Part shown: positions 25,818 through 35,000 of the stretch, one piece after another | Layout of the letters: each line of letters begins with the position of its first letter | How positions within the stretch are numbered: the first letter of the stretch is position 1 | Source of the DNA: Verrucomicrobiota bacterium | Lineage (GTDB): Bacteria > Verrucomicrobiota > Verrucomicrobiia > Opitutales > UBA953 | Assembly: GCA_016871415.1 (NCBI GenBank) | Contig: VHDL01000002.1 | Span: forward strand, 1 to 64,000 | Direction of reading: 5' to 3' | Length of the DNA: 64,000 nucleotides | The notes under the pieces: generated by a model | Told to the model about the DNA's origin: nothing | Databases searched by the model: none | Seen by the model: the letters and a program-made list of their open reading frames with translations, nothing else | Program-made: the position numbers and the translations under genes

Positions 25818-26580
25818 GCGGCGCGCCTCCGGCGCGTTCGCGCAGCCCGCCGCCGCTCATCTCCAGCACCTGGTCGAAGCGGGACAGTCCTCCAATCCCG
25901 TGGGTCGACATCAGCACCGAGAACTTCGCGTCGGGCGCGAAAAGGTGCGCGTCCACGAGTTCGCGGCTGGCGTCGTCGAGGGCCGCGTAGGGCTCGTCGA
26001 GCAGCAGCAGTTCCGCGCCCTGCACGGCGGCCCGGGCGAGGAGCGCCCGTTGGAGCTGCCCGCCCGAGAGCGATTGGACCTGGCGTTCCGCGAGATCGGA
26101 AAGGCCGAGCATGGCGAGGGCGCGTTCCACGGTTCCGCTCCGGTGGCTGCATTCCTCGAACCAGCCGTGTTGGGCGTACGTGCCCGTGGCCACCAGCCTC
26201 CTGAGCGTGATCGGGAAGGGCGTGGTGAAAGCGGGCCTCTGCGCAAGGAAGGCAATCTGTGGGCGGCCCGTGCTCGGCGTGCGGCCCAGAGCCCTGACCG
26301 CACCGCCGGCGGGCGGCAGCAGGCCGGCCAGCACGCGCAGCAACGTCGACTTGCCCGAGCCGTTCGGTCCGGTGAGCGCGGCACGTCCGCCCTTGCGCAG
26401 TCGGAAATTCACCCCGGAGAACGCGAGCGGCCCGCCAGCCTCCGCGCTGGCGGAGAGGTCCTCGGCTTCGGCCGTCCAGAGATTCCCCGACGCCGACTCG
26501 GGCCGGGAGTAGGGCAGGGTGGGCAGCAGGCGGAGCGGCAGACCCGACAGCGCGTCCAGCCACCGTCCCCCTTCCTTCAT
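25810..26580 (-). CDS. znuC: Metal ABC transporter ATP-binding protein (ZnuC-like)
   Basis: This 256-residue ABC ATPase has Walker A 'GPNGSGKSTLLRVLAG', signature 'QSLSGGQLQRALLARA', Walker B 'LLLLDEPYAALDD' and the switch histidine in 'VLMSTHGIG'. The first 50 residues ('KEGGRWLDALSGLPLRLLP') are longer than usual and carry no recognised motif. The gene sits between the binding protein and the permease, with overlaps of 4 and 8 bp, so the three are translationally coupled. It energises divalent metal import. Confidence 0.92.
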   Translation of the reverse strand: MKEGGRWLDALSGLPLRLLPTLPYSRPESASGNLWTAEAEDLSASAEAGGPLAFSGVNFRLRKGGRAALTGPNGSGKSTLLRVLAGLLPPAGGAVRALGRTPSTGRPQIAFLAQRPAFTTPFPITLRRLVATGTYAQHGWFEECSHRSGTVERALAMLGLSDLAERQVQSLSGGQLQRALLARAAVQGAELLLLDEPYAALDDASRELVDAHLFAPDAKFSVLMSTHGIGGLSRFDQVLEMSGGGLRERAGGAPHA

Positions 26581-27428
26581 CGGAGCATCAGCGCCTCGTG
26601 GAGCATCCGTCCCTGGAGGACCATCATGCTCTTCCAGCTGGAGCCTTGGGCGGACGGGAGCGATTCGAAGTTGAGCGCAATGGGCGAGGGAATCCCGGCG
26701 TCCGATGCGAGGCGCTTGGCCATCTCCTGGTTGTGGCCTTCGTCGGTCACGATCACGCGCACGCCGTCGGCCCGGATGCTCTTGAGCAGCCGGGAGAAGT
26801 GGCGGGCGGAAGTGTCAGCCGCCTCACCTGAGGAGCTCTCCAGAAGCGTGCCGACGATTTTAATCCCATATCTCGCGGCGAAAGGATTGAGACTCGGGTG
26901 CTGGGTCACGAGCTTGCGTCGTTCAGCGGGCAGGGTTGAAAACAGGGCCTTGAGCTCGGAGTCGACGGACTGGGCCTCCTTAAGCATTTGTACATGAGAA
27001 ACATTCAGATTAGGGTCGGTCTTGTTCAGTTCAGCGCACAGTCTGGTGACCATGCTCATGACAAGAAGCGGATCCGTCCATCCATGGGAAGGAAGTCGGG
27101 TTCCGTCCTCGTTCACGCCGAGCCAAAGGACGCGGTGATTCGGGGAGGATTTGGCCCAATCGTGCAGCCAGGCTTCAGAATCCGGGCTGAAGCCGACCAC
27201 CACCTGGGACCGTTTCAGCCTGACGACGTCTTGGGCCGATAGCTGGTACTCGTGCAATTCGCCTTTAATGGGCACGAGGCTATGAATTAAGCCTTTATCC
27301 TTCAGTATTTGATGACACCAGTCTTCGAGAATGCTGAAGCTGCACACGACCTCGATCTTCGATGTCCCGGCCGATGCCATGCAGGGGGCGAAAATTAATG
27401 TCAGTACGAACAGCGCCTTGTGATACAT
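26577..27428 (-). CDS. znuA: Metal ABC transporter substrate-binding protein (ZnuA-like), divergent
   Basis: This 283-residue protein has a signal peptide (about 1-20, ending ASA) and a cluster A-I binding fold. Candidate metal ligands are H59 (GELHEYQLSAQD) and H177 (TQHPSLNPFAARYGI). At the site where family members have DPHxW the sequence reads D119-PLL, so one usual histidine is absent, and the His-rich loop of many zinc-binding proteins is also missing. A Glu or Asp near 'TDEGHNQEM' may compensate. Its base composition is visibly less GC-rich than its neighbours. It heads the operon behind the operator at 27463-27477. Confidence 0.85.
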   Translation of the reverse strand: MYHKALFVLTLIFAPCMASAGTSKIEVVCSFSILEDWCHQILKDKGLIHSLVPIKGELHEYQLSAQDVVRLKRSQVVVGFSPDSEAWLHDWAKSSPNHRVLWLGVNEDGTRLPSHGWTDPLLVMSMVTRLCAELNKTDPNLNVSHVQMLKEAQSVDSELKALFSTLPAERRKLVTQHPSLNPFAARYGIKIVGTLLESSSGEAADTSARHFSRLLKSIRADGVRVIVTDEGHNQEMAKRLASDAGIPSPIALNFESLPSAQGSSWKSMMVLQGRMLHEALMLR

Positions 27429-27462
27429 AGGAGAGAAGAGAAAACCTCTGGATCATCTGTAT

Positions 27463-27477
27463 TGCAATTCATTTGCA
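27463..27477 (-). promoter_or_regulatory. Candidate Fur/Zur-family operator upstream of the metal importer
   Basis: Read on the minus strand the site is TGCAAAT-G-AATTGCA, a 7-1-7 inverted repeat with one mismatch, the geometry used by Fur-family repressors. It lies 35 bp upstream of the znuA-like ATG in the AT-rich 120-bp gap between the divergent importer and pilus-like operons. Zur control of a zinc importer is the simplest hypothesis. No regulator gene is in the window. Confidence 0.5.
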
Positions 27478-27550
27478 TAACGGATTGTGCATTTCTTGCC
27501 TAGTTTTGCGTTTGCAACCCACTTTTTGAAAGGATAGCCCTCTATTTCCC

Positions 27551-28216
27551 ATGTCCACGTTGCGTGCCATGACCGCTCTTTTTGGGGTATTCGCCCTAAT
27601 GGCAGGTCCCCTTTTCGGTCAGGCCGCCGCACCTGTCAAAAGCCCCGTCGCCGTTCGCGACGTGAAGTTCATGCAGGTCAGGATAGGCGCCCAGGAGCAT
27701 CCTTGGAACCGGATGCAGGTCGAATTGCAGGCAAACGCCACCCTCGATCCCAAGGCCATCAAGCGCTGGGTGGACAAGGTGAAGGTGACCGTCACCCAGA
27801 TTTACAAGACGGACTCCGCCAAGTTCGAGGACTGGAACTACTACCGTTCTTCCGCCACGGTGCTCACCCTGGAGCTCGGCAAGCCCCGCTCAGTCCTGTT
27901 CTATCTTCCCGGCGACATCGTCAAGCGCGACAACCTGCGCAAGGAGCCAGACTATTATTTCGTCCAGGTCGACGTCGGTGGCACGGAGTCCCCCCTCTTC
28001 GACGCCAAAGGCGCGCTGCTCACGGAGCAGTCCCGTGCCGTGCACCGCGAAATCGCCAAGAAGGACGTCTTCGACAAGGCCAAGGACGCCGCGGACCGCG
28101 GCGTAATCACCACGCCCGGCATCCTGCGCCCCCAGTACCTTCTCATCTTTCCCGACATTGTGCCGGCCGTGCCTGCCTCGCCTGAATTCATCCGCGAGGA
28201 CGCCTCCGCCCGCTGA
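27551..28216 (+). CDS. Amuc_1102-like exported protein of the pilus-like operon
   Basis: This 221-residue protein has a signal peptide (about 1-25, cut near GQAAA) and a compact beta-rich domain ('VAVRDVKFMQVRIGAQEHPW', 'VDKVKVTVTQIYKTD', 'VLTLELGKPRSVLFYLPGD'). It is the first gene of a five-gene operon whose order (this gene, PilM-like, PilO-like, PilP-like, PilQ secretin) matches Akkermansia muciniphila Amuc_1102 to Amuc_1098. Assignment to the Amuc_1102 group rests on position and general features rather than a sequence alignment. It is probably a periplasmic or outer-surface part of the machine. Confidence 0.75.
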   Translation: MSTLRAMTALFGVFALMAGPLFGQAAAPVKSPVAVRDVKFMQVRIGAQEHPWNRMQVELQANATLDPKAIKRWVDKVKVTVTQIYKTDSAKFEDWNYYRSSATVLTLELGKPRSVLFYLPGDIVKRDNLRKEPDYYFVQVDVGGTESPLFDAKGALLTEQSRAVHREIAKKDVFDKAKDAADRGVITTPGILRPQYLLIFPDIVPAVPASPEFIREDASAR

Positions 28217-28240
28217 TCCGACCTGTCCCCAAACCGCAGC

Positions 28241-29935
28241 ATGAGCCAGACCCAGGCGACCATCGTCAATCTTGCGGCGTCCCACGTCTCGGTGTCGGTC
28301 TTCGGCACGTCGTCCGGCAGCCTCGTCCTGCAGCGTTTTCACGTCGAGGAACTCACGTCCGGACTCACCGTCGACGACCAGTGGCTTGACGCGTCCGTTA
28401 ACGCCCTCCGCGACCTCGTCGAGGCTCACGGCATCTCGGGCTACGTGACCGTCATCGTGCCCGGCTTCCTGCTGCTGCAGAAGTCCCTCAAGGTGCCCCA
28501 GGTCGAAAGCCAGAAGCAGGCCCAGATCGTCGCCTACGAGGCCCAGAACGCGATCCCCTATCCGCTCAACGAAGTCATCTGGGACAGCCAGGTGATGTCA
28601 TCGGACGGCGTCGAGGCCGAGGTGCTCCTCTTCGCCCTCCGCACCGAGGTCGCGAGCCGCATCGCCAACCTCGTCTCCTCCACCGGCCTGCGTCCCTATG
28701 CCATTCAGGCCTCGCCCCTCCTTGACAGCCAGGCCTTCCTGCTCGCCGGCGGCTCCGCCACCGAGGAGGTGCTCATCCTCAACGTGGGCGCGCGCTCGAC
28801 CACCCTCAGCTTCGTCGGCCCCGGCGGCGCCAACATCCAGTCCGCCAACATCGGCGGCAACATGCTCACCCAAGGGCTCTCGGACAACACCGGCCAGCCT
28901 TTCGCCGCCGCCGAGGCCCTCAAGGTAGGCTACTTCAGTGGCGTCCTCCATCTCGCCGAGTCCGATCCCCAGGCGGCGCTCCTCCAGTCCAACTCCCAGC
29001 AGTTCATCCGGCGCCTGTCTCAAGACATCAACCGCCGCCTGATCAACGTCCGTCGCGGCGCCGGCGCCCGACAGCCCACCCGCATCCTGCTCACCGGCCG
29101 CGGCACCCTCCTGCCCGGCCTGAAGGAGCAGCTGTGCGAGACCTTGCGCCTGCCCGTCGAGCCCTTCCAGCCCGCTTCCGTCCTCATCCTCGGTGAGGAG
29201 GTCAGCCAAGACCTCGTGCGCCGGACCCAGAACCAGGTTTCCGAAGTCGTCGGCGAGGCCGCGCGGCTACTCCTGCCCCAGGCCGCCGGCGTGAACCTGA
29301 TTCCGAAGGACATCGCCGCGCAGATCGCGTTCTCCGCCCGTCAGCCCAAGCTACTCGCGGCCGCCCTCCTCGCCGCGCTCATTCCTTTCCCCGTCTGGTA
29401 CGTCTACAGTGAGAGCGCGACGCATTCTCAGGATCTTACCTCGAAGCTCACCGCCAAGTCGGCCGAGCTCAAGCGTCACCAGGTTGAGCTGACCGACACG
29501 CGCCAGAAGACGGACGCCGTTCTTGCGGTGAACCGCGAGCTCGAGTCGGTCGTGCTCAACCGGCCCAACTGGCTGGCCTTCCTGGCCGACCTCCAGGTGC
29601 GCATCTCCTCACTCCCCAACACTTGGGTCGAGGAGATGCACGTGCGACGTGAGACCCAGACGCTCCCGCCCGCCGCCGAAGGCGAGCCGCCGCCCCCTCT
29701 GGTCACCGTGTCTAAGGTCATCCTCACGGTGAGATTCCTCCTCCCTGAAGTTGCCCCGCAGCGTCCCCACAACGCCGCCGCGATGAACAAGCGGCAGAAG
29801 GCCCTGCTCGACGCCCTGCGCCAGTCCAAGTTCATCGCCGAGATTCCCGACGGTGACATCAAGGGGGAGTTCACGCCCACCAACTCTCCCAAGCTCACGC
29901 TGACCCTGGTTATCGACAAGGAGGCCTCGCTCTGA
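28241..29935 (+). CDS. PilM-PilN fusion (type IV pilus-like inner-membrane assembly protein)
   Basis: The protein has 564 residues. Residues 1-340 form an actin-like PilM/FtsA-type ATPase ('TIVNLAASHVSVSVF', 'LILNVGARSTTLSF' phosphate-binding strand, 'ANIGGNMLTQGL', 'ILLTGRGTLLPGL'). The motif VNLIPKD follows (NLIP at 352-355), which is the N-terminal PilN peptide that docks on PilM in other bacteria. A membrane helix (about 369-389), a coiled coil (about 395-440) and a PilN-type ferredoxin-like domain come after it. One polypeptide therefore carries cytoplasmic ATPase and periplasmic assembly functions. It corresponds in position to Amuc_1101. Confidence 0.85.
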   Translation: MSQTQATIVNLAASHVSVSVFGTSSGSLVLQRFHVEELTSGLTVDDQWLDASVNALRDLVEAHGISGYVTVIVPGFLLLQKSLKVPQVESQKQAQIVAYEAQNAIPYPLNEVIWDSQVMSSDGVEAEVLLFALRTEVASRIANLVSSTGLRPYAIQASPLLDSQAFLLAGGSATEEVLILNVGARSTTLSFVGPGGANIQSANIGGNMLTQGLSDNTGQPFAAAEALKVGYFSGVLHLAESDPQAALLQSNSQQFIRRLSQDINRRLINVRRGAGARQPTRILLTGRGTLLPGLKEQLCETLRLPVEPFQPASVLILGEEVSQDLVRRTQNQVSEVVGEAARLLLPQAAGVNLIPKDIAAQIAFSARQPKLLAAALLAALIPFPVWYVYSESATHSQDLTSKLTAKSAELKRHQVELTDTRQKTDAVLAVNRELESVVLNRPNWLAFLADLQVRISSLPNTWVEEMHVRRETQTLPPAAEGEPPPPLVTVSKVILTVRFLLPEVAPQRPHNAAAMNKRQKALLDALRQSKFIAEIPDGDIKGEFTPTNSPKLTLTLVIDKEASL

Positions 29936-29937
29936 AC

Positions 29938-31020
29938 ATGGACGCCTTCCGTAAGAACAAGGGCTTCTTCGTCGGGCTGATTCTCGTCGCCCTGGTCTTC
30001 CTTCTCGGCGTCTCCCTGGCGGCGCTCAGCTATCTCGACGCCTCCGACGCCGACAGCCGGCTGCTCTCCGCCCAGCGCGAAGTCAAACTGCTGCTCGACG
30101 GGCATGAGTTCCCGGCCTTCAAGGTGGCGCCCAAGACGGACAAGATCGCCCTCACCGGGGAGTCCACCGAGGCGGCGGCCAAGGACCTGGCCGAGCTCAC
30201 CTCGCGCCAGGCCGAGCTCCGCAAGGTGATCAACGGCGACCCGGATTCCGCTATCAAGGGCCGCGTTTCCGCCAACTCCTCCGAGCTCGCCTCCACCATC
30301 CGCCAGTCCGTGGACGAATGGAAGCGTTTCGCCCAGGACAAGGACGTGCGCCTGCTCCCCAACGACCAGTGCGACTTTGGCTTCCGTCGTTACATCCGCA
30401 ATCCCGGCACCTCGCCCCGCAAGGACCTCGTGCGCGTCGATCAGCAGCGCCTGATTATCGACTACCTTTTCCGTCTCCTGGTCGAATCCCGGCCCGCCGG
30501 TGCGCCCATGCTGCTCCTCTCCGTCGACCGCGAACCCGTCGAGACCTTCGTAATCATCCCCGAGGGCAAGCCCGGAGCCGGCACGCTCGGGCCGGATCCG
30601 GACGGGGTGCGCAACTCGGAGGCGGACGAGTTCTCCCCGACCCGCACTTTCCGACGCAAGGACCTCGTCGAGACGCTTTCCTTCCGCGTGCGCTTCGTCG
30701 GCTCCACGCCGACTTTCCGCACGTTCATCAACAAGCTTCGCAACTCCGGCCGACCCTTCGCCATCACCAGCGTCGACGTGGGCCTGCCCAATGCCGAGAC
30801 GACAAAGATCATTTACGCCGCCACCCCCGCCGCAAACGGCGCGCCGCCCGCCGCCGCGGTCATCCCCGGACTCATCCCCTCTCCCGCCCCGGGCGTCGAT
30901 GCCGCCGCTAAGGACGAGCGCATCACCGTCGTCACGGAGAAGCCCACCGAGTTCACCGTCCAGATTGACTACCTGCACGCGCCCGAAGCCCCTGTCGCGG
31001 AGGGCGAGGCCAAGAAGTAA
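29938..31020 (+). CDS. PilO-like/Amuc_1100-like inner-membrane protein
   Basis: This 360-residue protein has one N-terminal membrane helix (about 10-32) and a long coiled coil (about 40-125). A periplasmic alpha/beta region follows ('CDFGFRRYIRNPG', 'LSFRVRFVGSTPTFRTFIN'), then a Pro/Ala-rich stretch and a C-terminal 'EFTVQIDYLHAPEAP'. The layout and the short matches 'FGF..Y' and 'V.I...H...P' resemble Akkermansia Amuc_1100, the protein studied for host interaction. Start ATG 29938 is 2 bp after the previous stop. It is likely a PilO-type scaffold in the periplasm. Confidence 0.77.
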   Translation: MDAFRKNKGFFVGLILVALVFLLGVSLAALSYLDASDADSRLLSAQREVKLLLDGHEFPAFKVAPKTDKIALTGESTEAAAKDLAELTSRQAELRKVINGDPDSAIKGRVSANSSELASTIRQSVDEWKRFAQDKDVRLLPNDQCDFGFRRYIRNPGTSPRKDLVRVDQQRLIIDYLFRLLVESRPAGAPMLLLSVDREPVETFVIIPEGKPGAGTLGPDPDGVRNSEADEFSPTRTFRRKDLVETLSFRVRFVGSTPTFRTFINKLRNSGRPFAITSVDVGLPNAETTKIIYAATPAANGAPPAAAVIPGLIPSPAPGVDAAAKDERITVVTEKPTEFTVQIDYLHAPEAPVAEGEAKK

Positions 31021-31023
31021 GCC

Positions 31024-32010
31024 ATGAATGCCCGCAAGGACAGCGTCATCATCTGTCTTTCCGCCCTGCTGCTGGCCGTGGCCGGGATCTTCTCTGCCGC
31101 CAAGCTCGGCATGATTGAGGTCATGTTCATCCGCCCCATCTTGCTGGATCCGCAGGCTTCGGCCGCGCAGTTCTCCGAGATCGAGGCTGCCCCCAAGGGC
31201 GTGATCTACCCTTCCACGCCCAGCCCTTCTCTGGAAGACAACGCTCCGGACGTGCCCACGCCCGAGGAGAATGAGGACGGCTGGGACTTCGACCTTTTCA
31301 CCACCATCGACATCGCCTGGGACCCCGTGCTCAAGGAGTACGTGCCCAAGCGCCGCAAGGTGATCCCGCTACCGCCCTTCGGCGTCTCTCTGGCCAAGGT
31401 CGGCCACCCCCGCTACCCTTACATCCTCCGCTTCTCCATCATGGGCCGCAAGGGCCGTGAGGAGATCGACCGCAAGTTCGCCATCGAGAACCTTGAGACC
31501 AAGCAGTACTACGACGGCTGCCGCATTGGTACGCCGCTCGACGCCAACACCCCGGTGGTCCCCGTCTCGTTCGCCGTCGTCAAGGAGAAGGATAAGGACG
31601 GCTTCCTCGTAAGCCGCAACGTGCTCAAGCTCGAGGACAAGAAGCTCGGACGCACCATCGAGATTGACGACGTCAAGCCCGTCGAGTTCTCCGACCAGAC
31701 GGACATCCTGCTGGTCTCCACCTCGGAGCCGGACAAGTCCTGGACCCTGCACGCGATAGGCGACAAGTTCACCTATAACGACGCGGTCTTCGTGGTCAAT
31801 GGCGTTGACTCGGACGCTCGGACAGTGACGCTCAACAAGATTTTCGCCCCCAACCCCAAGAAGCCCAAGAAGACCTTCACCGAGGTGCTTTCGGTTCCTT
31901 CAGCCAAGCCGGTCGCCGTCCCTAGCGCCGCCTCTCCCGCCCCCGGCACCGCCGCTCCTGCGGCGCCCGTCGGCCTCCCTCCCGCCTTCGCCTTGCCCCC
32001 TCCCCAGTAA
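31024..32010 (+). CDS. PilP-like/Amuc_1099-like protein
   Basis: This 328-residue protein has an N-terminal hydrophobic helix (about 8-30), an acidic linker (about 60-90) and two beta-rich regions ('DIAWDPVLKEYVPKRRKVI', 'PYILRFSIMGRKGREEIDR', 'GDKFTYNDAVFVVNGVDSD'). A Pro/Ala/Lys tail follows. In type IV pilus operons a PilP lipoprotein between PilO and PilQ links the inner-membrane complex to the secretin. Here the anchor is a membrane helix and no lipobox is visible. The call is by position and fold-like features, with only weak direct sequence evidence. Confidence 0.72.
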   Translation: MNARKDSVIICLSALLLAVAGIFSAAKLGMIEVMFIRPILLDPQASAAQFSEIEAAPKGVIYPSTPSPSLEDNAPDVPTPEENEDGWDFDLFTTIDIAWDPVLKEYVPKRRKVIPLPPFGVSLAKVGHPRYPYILRFSIMGRKGREEIDRKFAIENLETKQYYDGCRIGTPLDANTPVVPVSFAVVKEKDKDGFLVSRNVLKLEDKKLGRTIEIDDVKPVEFSDQTDILLVSTSEPDKSWTLHAIGDKFTYNDAVFVVNGVDSDARTVTLNKIFAPNPKKPKKTFTEVLSVPSAKPVAVPSAASPAPGTAAPAAPVGLPPAFALPPPQ

Positions 32011-32045
32011 CGCCACCCCAGCGATTTTTAAGAAAAAGCACAAAA

Positions 32046-35000
32046 ATGAAGACGAATTCCCCCTTACGGCTCACCCTCGCCGCCCTCCTCCTGGGCTCTG
32101 TCGCCGGGAATCTTACCGGGCAGGCCACCGACCTGGCGATTCAGCAGGTCCAGCTGCTCAACGAAGCTGTAAAGCTCCGCGACGAGGGTAAGCTCCAGCC
32201 TGCCCTCGAAAAGGTCCAGCAGGTGCTCAAGGCCAATCCGTCCGATGAGGGGGCCAAGGAACTGGTCGCCAGCATCCGGCTTGCCTTGGATGAGGCGACC
32301 AAGAATGCCGCCGCGCCCGCCCCGGGCGCCGCCCCTGCCGTCGAAGTACCGGCCATCCCCGCCGACCCGGCGATTCAGCAGGTCAGACTGCTCAGCGAGG
32401 CGATCAAGCTCAGGGATGAGGGCAAGCTGCAGCCTGCGCTCGAGAAGGCCGACGGCCTGCTCAAACTCGACCCATCCGACGAGGGGGCCAAGGAGCTCCG
32501 CGCCAGCATCGTGCTCGCCCTTGAGGAGGCCGCCAAGAAGGCTCCCGCCGCGCCGGCTCCCGCCGCCCCCATCGATGCGCTCGCCCAGGAGTACGCCGCG
32601 CTCTACGCCGAAGTCGCCGCCGCCATCGCCAGGGCCAAGGCCGAGGCCGCCCGCGGTGACCACGCCAAGGCCGTCGCCACCCTCGACGCCGCCATCGCCG
32701 CGCTCCCCAACATCGTCTCCGCCCAGCCCGTCCGTGACCGCGCCAGCCTGGCCCGTCAGGATGTGCTGATCGACAGGGACGCTGTGAAGCCGGCTTCCGA
32801 TCCTCTTCTCTCCGGAGCCTCCAAGGAAGTGTCTGCCAAGGTTGCCAAGTCCCAGGAGCTGCTCAAGGCGGCCGAGTCGCTCGTCCGCAAGGGCGACGTC
32901 GATTCTCTCTTGGCCGCGCTTAGTGAGCTTGACCGTGCGGGCCGTGAGCTCCCTTCCAACATCGCCGCCGACCTCCTCAAGGAGCGCATCAAGACCGTCC
33001 GCGCCGGCGCGCTCGGCCGTCTCGCCCTTCTCTCCATCAACGCCCGCGAGATGTCCCGTGCCGACGGCTACATCACCGACCTCGAGAAGCTGATGGGCGA
33101 AGCCGATCCCTCGGCCGTCCGTCTGCGTGCCGAATTCAAGGCCCGTCGGTCCGACCCCACCTACCAGAACATCGACGAGCTCTCGCCCGGCATCCGCCAG
33201 AAGGCCGACCGCGTCCAGGAGCTGCTCGTGCGCGGACGCGCGCGCTATCTCTACGGAGACTATCAGGGCGCCATCGAGGTTTACCGCGAGGTCATGCAGT
33301 ACCAGCCCAATAATCCTGAGGCCAAGGCCTATCAGGTGCGCATCCGCGAGCTCCTTTCGGAGACCTCCGGCCAGTGGAACCGCGGCGTGACCAAGGGCAA
33401 GTTGCTCGAGCTGCTCGACGAGACCTGGAAGCTGCCCGAAGTCTTCAACCGCGAGGTCACGATCGTCGGCGGACCGCAGGTCGCCGACCCCATCACCGAA
33501 CGCATTAAGACCATCGTCCTCCCGACCGTCCGCATCCTTGACCAGCCCCTCGACCGCGCCTGCCAGTACATCAGCCAGCAGGCGCAGCAGTATGACAAGG
33601 ACCAGCGCGAGCTGAACATCATCCCCGTTGATCCCGAGCGCAAGAACCCCCCAATCAGCCTCACCATGGCAGGCGTGACGGTTGAGCAGGCGCTCAACAT
33701 CATCACGCGTCAGGCCAACTTCACCTGGATCGTGAGCCAGGGCATCATCGAAGTGCGTCCCGACTCCGGCTCGAGCGACCTCGAGACGGAGTTCTTCCCC
33801 CTCGCCCCTTCCGCGGTGATCAAGATGACGGGCGTCAGCGGTGGAAGCGCCGCTGCTCCCGGCGCCACGGCCAGTCCCTTTGCGGGCGGCGGCGGAGGCT
33901 CCGCCAGCGGCGCCGAAGCCCGCCCCGAGGAGATCGGCATCAAGAATTTCTTCATCCGTTCGGGCGTCGCCTTCGAGGGCGTGAATGGGGCAGCCATGGC
34001 CTACGACGGCACCAACCTCATCGTCACCCAGAACCGTAAGAACCTCGACCGGGTCCGGAACATTCTGCGCCGCTATTCCGACATTAAGCAGGTCTACATC
34101 GAGTCCAAGTTCATCGAAGTCTCGCAGTCCGTCCTCAATGAGCTCGCCACGAACTGGCAGATCATCAATCCGGCGAACGCCATCCGCGCCCAGAGCGAAC
34201 TGCGCACGCTGTCCGGAGTCTTCGGAGTCGCGGCCACATCACAAGCTGGAGGGATTGTAGTTCCTGGACAAGACCCAGTGCCCATTCCCAACCGCCCCCC
34301 GGCCATCTCCGGCAGTAACTTTGGCACCGGCAGTCCGACCTTCGGAGGATTCAACCCAACAACCCAAGCCGGCAACATCGGCCTGATTGACAGCTACAAC
34401 CTCAACCTCTTCCTCCGTGCGGTCGAGCAGAACAGCGGGACGGACCTCATGTCCTCCCCCAGCCTCACCGTGCTCGACGGCAAGACCGCCATCATCAAGG
34501 TGGCCCAGCTGCTCCGTTACCCGCAGTCCTACGGTGACGTGCAGGCCGTCGTCAGCCAGGGCGGCGGCGGCGCCGGCGGCGGGGTCGGCGGCCAGGCCGT
34601 GGCCGTGACCGCGGGCACCCCGCAGGACTTCACCGTGCAGGAAGTCGGCGTGACGCTGGAGGTGACTCCGACCGTCGCGGCCGATGATTCCATCGCGATG
34701 AACCTTAAGCCTAAGGTCATCGAATTCGAGGGCTTCGTGGAATACGGCGGCACCTCCGTCGCCATCTCGGGCTCCACGACCGTCTCCGTCCCCTCAGGCT
34801 TCTTCCAGCCAATCTTCACCACGCGCGAGGTCGTGACCGACGTCACGGTCTTCGACGGCGCGACCGTCGTCATCGGCGGCCTGACCCGCGAGGAGGTCAA
34901 GACGGTCGAGGACAAGGTGCCCGTGCTCGGTGACATCCCTCTGATCGGCGCGGCCTTCCGGTCCTCCGGCAAGAGCACCAGCAAGCGCAACCTCATGGTC

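Noticed and set aside
34561-34600. GGCGGC-rich run in the secretin gene as a possible regulatory repeat
   Set aside because: It is in frame and encodes a Gly-rich loop of the secretin, an expected feature.
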